NCBI RefSeq assembly: GCF_001518015.1
Contig: NZ_LPUY01000103.1
Location: 1 to 37,614, forward strand
Length of the DNA: 37,614 bases
From: Tritonibacter horizontis
GTDB lineage: Bacteria > Pseudomonadota > Alphaproteobacteria > Rhodobacterales > Rhodobacteraceae
Direction: 5' to 3'
The translations under genes were made by a program, and so were the position numbers. Numbering within the stretch: the stretch's first letter is position 1; each line of letters starts with the position of its first letter. The notes beneath the pieces are model-generated. The model did no database searches, had not been told where the DNA came from, and saw nothing but the letters and a program-made list of their open reading frames with translations. This document shows, in pieces, positions 34,194 to 37,614 of the stretch.

Positions 34194-35204
34194 ATGCCAA
34201 CCGCCCTCGTGACCGGATCCGCAGGATTCATCGGGTTTCACTGCTGCCAGCGATTGTTGCGGGACGGGTATCAGGTGGTCGGACTGGACGCGATGACAGA
34301 CTACTATGATGTCACCCTGAAAGAGGCGCGGCACCGAATGCTCGCAGCCTTGCCCGGGTTTCGCGCGGTCATCGGCGCGGTGGAGACTCCGGGTCTGTTG
34401 ATGTCGCTGATGCAGGAGGTTCAACCAGACGTCGTGATCCACCTCGCCGCGCAGGCCGGTGTTCGCTATTCCATCGACAATCCGCGCAGCTATCTGGACT
34501 CCAACCTTGTCGGAACCTTTGAACTGCTCGAAGCAGCACGGGCGGTGCCGCCGCGCCACCTTCTGCTGGCCTCGACCAGCTCGGCCTATGGCTCCAACAC
34601 GGCAATGCCCTATCGGGAAACCGAACAAGCCGACCACCAGATGTCGTTTTATGCCGCCACCAAAAAAGCGACCGAAAGCATGGCGCATTCCTATGCCCAT
34701 CTCTACGATCTGCCGGTCACCATGTTTCGCTTCTTTACCGTCTATGGGCCGTGGGGCCGCCCGGACATGGCGCTTTTCAAATTCACCAAAGCCATCCTCT
34801 CCGACGTGCCGATTGATATCTATAATCATGGCGAGATGAAGCGGGACTTCACCTATATCGACGATCTTGTCACCGGCATCCGGCTTTTGGTGGACGCGGT
34901 TCCTGAACGGCTCACCTCGGGCCAGCCACTGGCCGACGACAGCCTCTCTCCGGTGGCGCCTTGGCGGGTTGTCAACATCGGCAACGGTCAGTCCGTCCCC
35001 CTGATGGACTATATCGGCGCACTGGAGGCCGCTCTGGGCCGCGAGGCCCGCAAGAATTTCATGCCAATGCAGGCCGGAGATGTGCCCGCCACATGGGCCG
35101 ATACCACGCTCTTGCACCGGTTGACCGGATTTGCCCCACAAACCAGCGTCCAGGACGGCGTCGCGCGCTTTGTTGCGTGGTATCTGGACTACACCGGCAG
35201 CTGA
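34194..35204 (+). CDS. NAD-dependent sugar-nucleotide epimerase (UDP-glucuronate 4-epimerase-like)
   Basis: A 336-residue extended short-chain dehydrogenase/epimerase. The Rossmann motif is G8-x2-G11-x2-G14 in TGSAGFIG, and the catalytic set is S/T near 127-130 (LASTSSAYG), Y153 and K157 in SFYAATKK. The segment LDAMTDYYDVTLKEAR and FRFFTVYGPWGRPDMALFKF are hallmarks of the CapI/LpsL branch, which interconverts UDP-glucuronate and UDP-galacturonate for capsule or lipopolysaccharide. No glycosyltransferase or polysaccharide gene lies beside it, so the pathway is not shown by context. GGAG lies a few bases before the ATG. Confidence 0.87.
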   Translation: MPTALVTGSAGFIGFHCCQRLLRDGYQVVGLDAMTDYYDVTLKEARHRMLAALPGFRAVIGAVETPGLLMSLMQEVQPDVVIHLAAQAGVRYSIDNPRSYLDSNLVGTFELLEAARAVPPRHLLLASTSSAYGSNTAMPYRETEQADHQMSFYAATKKATESMAHSYAHLYDLPVTMFRFFTVYGPWGRPDMALFKFTKAILSDVPIDIYNHGEMKRDFTYIDDLVTGIRLLVDAVPERLTSGQPLADDSLSPVAPWRVVNIGNGQSVPLMDYIGALEAALGREARKNFMPMQAGDVPATWADTTLLHRLTGFAPQTSVQDGVARFVAWYLDYTGS

Positions 35205-35364
35205 CCCCGGCCGACCTGCGGCAGCCGCTCTGATGTGGTCTCAAATCTCGCTTGCATCTGGACCTATCCCTATTGCGAAATTTCCCCTTTGGTGACCCCC
35301 AACGGACTCCGCCCTGCGACAGCCAGGGCGTGACCGCGCGTTCTCACTTCAGAAAGGGCCTGTC

Positions 35365-36762
35365 ATGCACGGCACGTTCACCGACAACGACCTCAGCCAC
35401 GTGATTTCCGCCGACAAGGCACACGTCTGGCACCACCTCGTGCAGCACAAACCCTTTGAAACCTCCGATCCGCGGATCATCGTCGAGGGTAAAGGCATGC
35501 GCGTCTGGGATCAGAATGGCAAGGAATGGCTGGATGCCGTCTCCGGCGCCGTCTGGACCGTCAACGTCGGCTATGGCCGTGAAAGCATTGCCAAGGCGGT
35601 CTACGACCAGACCATGAAAATGTGCTATTTCGCCCAGGCCGCAGGGTCTGTTCCCGGTGCGCTTTTTGCCGAGAAGCTGATCGACAAGATGCCCGGCATG
35701 TCGCGCGTCTATTATTGCAACTCCGGTTCCGAGGCCAACGAGAAGGCGTTCAAGATGGTGCGCCAGATCGCGCACAAGAAATACGGCGGCAAGAAGACCA
35801 AGATCCTTTACCGCGACCGCGACTATCATGGCTCCACCCTCGCTGCGATGTCCGCAGGCGGTCAGGAAGAGCGCAACATGCAGTACGGCCCCTTCGCGCC
35901 CGATTTCGTCAAGGTTCCGCACTGCATGGAGTATCGCAAGCACGAGCTGGGGCTGGAACATCTGTCGGGCGCGGCGTTCGGCCTTGCGGCGGCCAACCTG
36001 ATCGAAGAGGTGATCCTGCGCGAAGGCCCTGAAACCGTCGGCGCGCTGTGTCTGGAGCCGGTCACCGCAGGCGGCGGTGTCATCGAGGCGCCCGAGGGCT
36101 ATTGGCCGCGCGTGCAGGAGATCTGCAAACAGTACGACATCCTTCTGCACATCGACGAAGTGGTCTGCGGTCTGGGCCGCACAGGCACCTGGTTTGGCTA
36201 TCAGCACTACGGCATCCAGCCCGATTTTGTGACCATGGCCAAAGGCGTCGCCTCGGGTTATGCGGCGATTGCCTGCATGGTGGCCACCGAAGAGGTCTTT
36301 GATCTGTTCAAGGACGACCCCTCCGACAAGATGAACTATTTCCGTGATATCTCCACCTTTGGCGGCTGTACCGCCGGACCGGCGGCAGCCCTGGAAAACA
36401 TGCGCATCATCGAGGACGAGAACCTCCTGGACAACTGCACCGCCATGGGCGCGCGGATGATGGCCAACCTCGAGGCGCTGAAGGAAAAACACGCCGTTAT
36501 CGGCGACGTGCGTGGCAAGGGTCTGTTTCTGGGCGCGGAACTGGTCAGCGACCGCGACACCAAGGAACCTGTGGACGAAGCGCTGGCGCAAAGGGTCGTG
36601 GCAGAGGCCGGCAATCACGGCGTCATCATTGGCGTGACCAACCGCTCCGTGCCGGGCCGCAACAACACCTTGTGTTTCTCGCCCGCGCTGATCGCCACGG
36701 CCGCAGACATCGACCAGATCACCGATGCCGTGGACAAGGCACTGACGACCGTCTTCGGCTGA
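35365..36762 (+). CDS. tpa: Class III aminotransferase, taurine-pyruvate aminotransferase-like
   Basis: A 465-residue PLP enzyme. Class III features are NSGSEANEKAFKMVRQ (119-134), the cofactor aspartate D264 in LHIDEVVCGLGRTG and the Schiff-base lysine K293 in TMAKGVASGYAA. The segments AVSGAVWTVNVGYGRESI, MPGMSRVYY, REGPETVGALCLEPVTAGGGVI and YFRDISTFGGCTAGPAAALENMRIIE closely match, from memory, bacterial taurine-pyruvate aminotransferase, which yields sulfoacetaldehyde and alanine. The usual partners (xsc, tauABC, tauR) are not next to it. AAAGGG precedes the ATG by 7 nt. If not Tpa, another omega-amino acid-pyruvate transaminase. Confidence 0.8.
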   Translation: MHGTFTDNDLSHVISADKAHVWHHLVQHKPFETSDPRIIVEGKGMRVWDQNGKEWLDAVSGAVWTVNVGYGRESIAKAVYDQTMKMCYFAQAAGSVPGALFAEKLIDKMPGMSRVYYCNSGSEANEKAFKMVRQIAHKKYGGKKTKILYRDRDYHGSTLAAMSAGGQEERNMQYGPFAPDFVKVPHCMEYRKHELGLEHLSGAAFGLAAANLIEEVILREGPETVGALCLEPVTAGGGVIEAPEGYWPRVQEICKQYDILLHIDEVVCGLGRTGTWFGYQHYGIQPDFVTMAKGVASGYAAIACMVATEEVFDLFKDDPSDKMNYFRDISTFGGCTAGPAAALENMRIIEDENLLDNCTAMGARMMANLEALKEKHAVIGDVRGKGLFLGAELVSDRDTKEPVDEALAQRVVAEAGNHGVIIGVTNRSVPGRNNTLCFSPALIATAADIDQITDAVDKALTTVFG

Positions 36763-36909
36763 TCGCCGACGCCCAGCCTGCGGCGCGTTTTGTCAACGGC
36801 GTTGGGCCGTGAAATTGGTCCTCTACAGATCCAGACAGGTGGCCCTTTCATCCGGGCCGCCTGTCGGGCAATGGACCTCTCGAACACGACATGCAAAAGG
36901 CTCCTTCTC

Positions 36910-37491
36910 ATGTGGATGACCCCGACCGAACTTTCCAGTGACCGCGCCGCGCTGGTCCCGCTCAGCCACGATCACGGCCCCGCCCTGGCCGAAGCTGCCG
37001 CCGATGGCGCGTTGCATCGCCTGTGGTACACGACCGTTCCGGCCCCCGACGCGGTGGCGGCAGAGATCGACCGCCGACTGGCCCTGCTGGACAGCGGCAG
37101 CATGGTGCCCTTTGCCATCCTCGACGCCACCGGCCGCGCCGTCGGCATGACCACCTATATGAACATCGACCACAGCAATCGGCGGGTCGAGATCGGCTCC
37201 ACCTGGTATCGCAAGGCGGTGCAGCGCAGCGGGCTGAACACCGCGATCAAGCGGCTTATGCTCGCCCATGCCTTCGAGGCCAAGGACGCTATAGCGGTGG
37301 AGTTCCGCACCCATTTCCTGAACCGGCAGAGCCGCGCAGCCATCGAACGGCTCGGGGCCCGGCTGGATGGTATTCTGCGCGCCCATATGATCCTGCCAGA
37401 TGGCAGCCTGCGCGACACAGCGGTTTATTCCATCACCGCCGCCGAATGGCCTATGGTGCGGACCAACCTCGATTTTCTTGCAGCACGGTAG
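36910..37491 (+). CDS. GNAT-family N-acetyltransferase (RimJ/RimL-like)
   Basis: With ATG 36910 this is a 193-residue acetyltransferase. The order of elements (LVPLSHDHGPALAEAA, PFAILDATGRAVGMTTYMNIDHSNRRVEIGSTWY, then KRLMLAHAFEAKDAIAVEFRTHFLNRQSRAAIERLGARLDG) is that of the RimJ/RimL-type GNAT fold, where the last segment is the N-R-x-S-x-x-A-I-E-x-L-G acetyl-CoA-side helix. AAAGG lies about 9 nt before this start. The frame extends to 36790, but the added residues look non-coding. It lies 147 bp downstream of the aminotransferase on the same strand; co-transcription is possible. Substrate unknown. Confidence 0.85.
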   Translation: MWMTPTELSSDRAALVPLSHDHGPALAEAAADGALHRLWYTTVPAPDAVAAEIDRRLALLDSGSMVPFAILDATGRAVGMTTYMNIDHSNRRVEIGSTWYRKAVQRSGLNTAIKRLMLAHAFEAKDAIAVEFRTHFLNRQSRAAIERLGARLDGILRAHMILPDGSLRDTAVYSITAAEWPMVRTNLDFLAAR

Positions 37492-37614
37492 CAGCAGGCA
37501 GTAGGTCAGGCGGGCGGCAGGCAGGCAGGTCGCCTTCGCCTGCCAACGGGAGGCCTCAACCGGGCGGTTGTCAGAAAGCCGACGACCGCGCCCTGCGTCA
37601 GCAGGGAGCCCGGC

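Noticed and set aside
35344-36618. 424-codon minus-strand frame opposite the aminotransferase
   Set aside because: Mirror frame of a clear class III aminotransferase; His/Asp-rich translation with no family resemblance.
37492-37614. Repetitive tail with GGCAGGC units and a GGCAGGC/GCCTGCC hairpin
   Set aside because: Short, no T run, and cut by the window edge; could be a GNAT gene terminator or chance in GC-rich DNA.
1-37614. CRISPR arrays, tRNA/rRNA genes, insertion sequences, prophage genes
   Set aside because: Looked for regular direct repeats, tRNA-like cloverleaf signatures, transposase or integrase motifs and terminal inverted repeats by eye; none found.

Overview
The window looks like chromosomal DNA of a GC-rich alphaproteobacterium, most likely a marine Rhodobacterales/Roseobacter-group member. 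The evidence is the linkage ccoG - ccoNOQP - usp - fnrL - hemN, a membrane-anchored CycM/CycY-type cytochrome c, a small SRP RNA, dnaX-ybaB-recR, and a taurine-pyruvate-type aminotransferase. No phage, transposon, CRISPR, tRNA or rRNA gene was recognised. The assignment rests on family recognition and gene order only; no search or GC calculation was run.

Region 1 (1-8971) is a micro-oxic respiration block. The 5' part of ccoG (minus, running off the left edge) and the complete ccoNOQP operon (minus) make the cbb3-type high-affinity oxidase. A tandem universal stress protein, the oxygen sensor FnrL and the anaerobic haem-synthesis enzyme HemN follow. Three near-perfect FNR boxes (TTGAY-N4-RTCAA) sit in exactly the three intergenic regions where FnrL control would be expected: before ccoG, between ccoN and usp, and between fnrL and hemN. 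FnrL has the cluster cysteines and the E-x-x-S-R recognition helix that reads this site. Inside the block, between ccoG and ccoP, are a LysR regulator with a clean palindrome against its start codon and a divergent 74-residue orphan protein; a bidirectional hairpin terminator separates the orphan from ccoP.

Region 2 (9084-14825) is a complete four-gene peptide/microcin-C-type ABC importer, yejA-yejB-yejE-yejF, tightly packed on the minus strand.

Region 3 (15047-22767) is mixed housekeeping: a membrane-bound cytochrome c (minus, with terminator), prephenate dehydratase (plus), an MHYT-GGDEF-EAL cyclic-di-GMP protein (minus), an SRPBCC protein (minus), an NADH pyrophosphatase NudC (minus) and a 5'-nucleotidase-family enzyme without a signal peptide (plus).

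Region 4 (22861-29140) starts with the SRP RNA gene, followed by a soluble PAS chemoreceptor (minus), a secreted alpha/beta hydrolase with a strong terminator (minus), a divergently transcribed OmpR/EnvZ-type two-component system (plus) and a dual-specificity-type phosphatase (minus).

Region 5 (29397-37491) carries dnaX-ybaB-recR (plus), a low-specificity threonine aldolase (minus), a UDP-glucuronate-epimerase-like protein (plus), the class III aminotransferase (plus) and a GNAT acetyltransferase (plus).

The most notable observations are the geometry of the three FNR boxes (including one placed exactly 41.5 bp before the hemN ATG, implying a leaderless transcript), the LysR/orphan pair embedded in the oxidase locus, a G8 tract in the dnaX linker, and two GC-rich intergenic elements with shared blocks. 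No clearly new multi-gene system was found.
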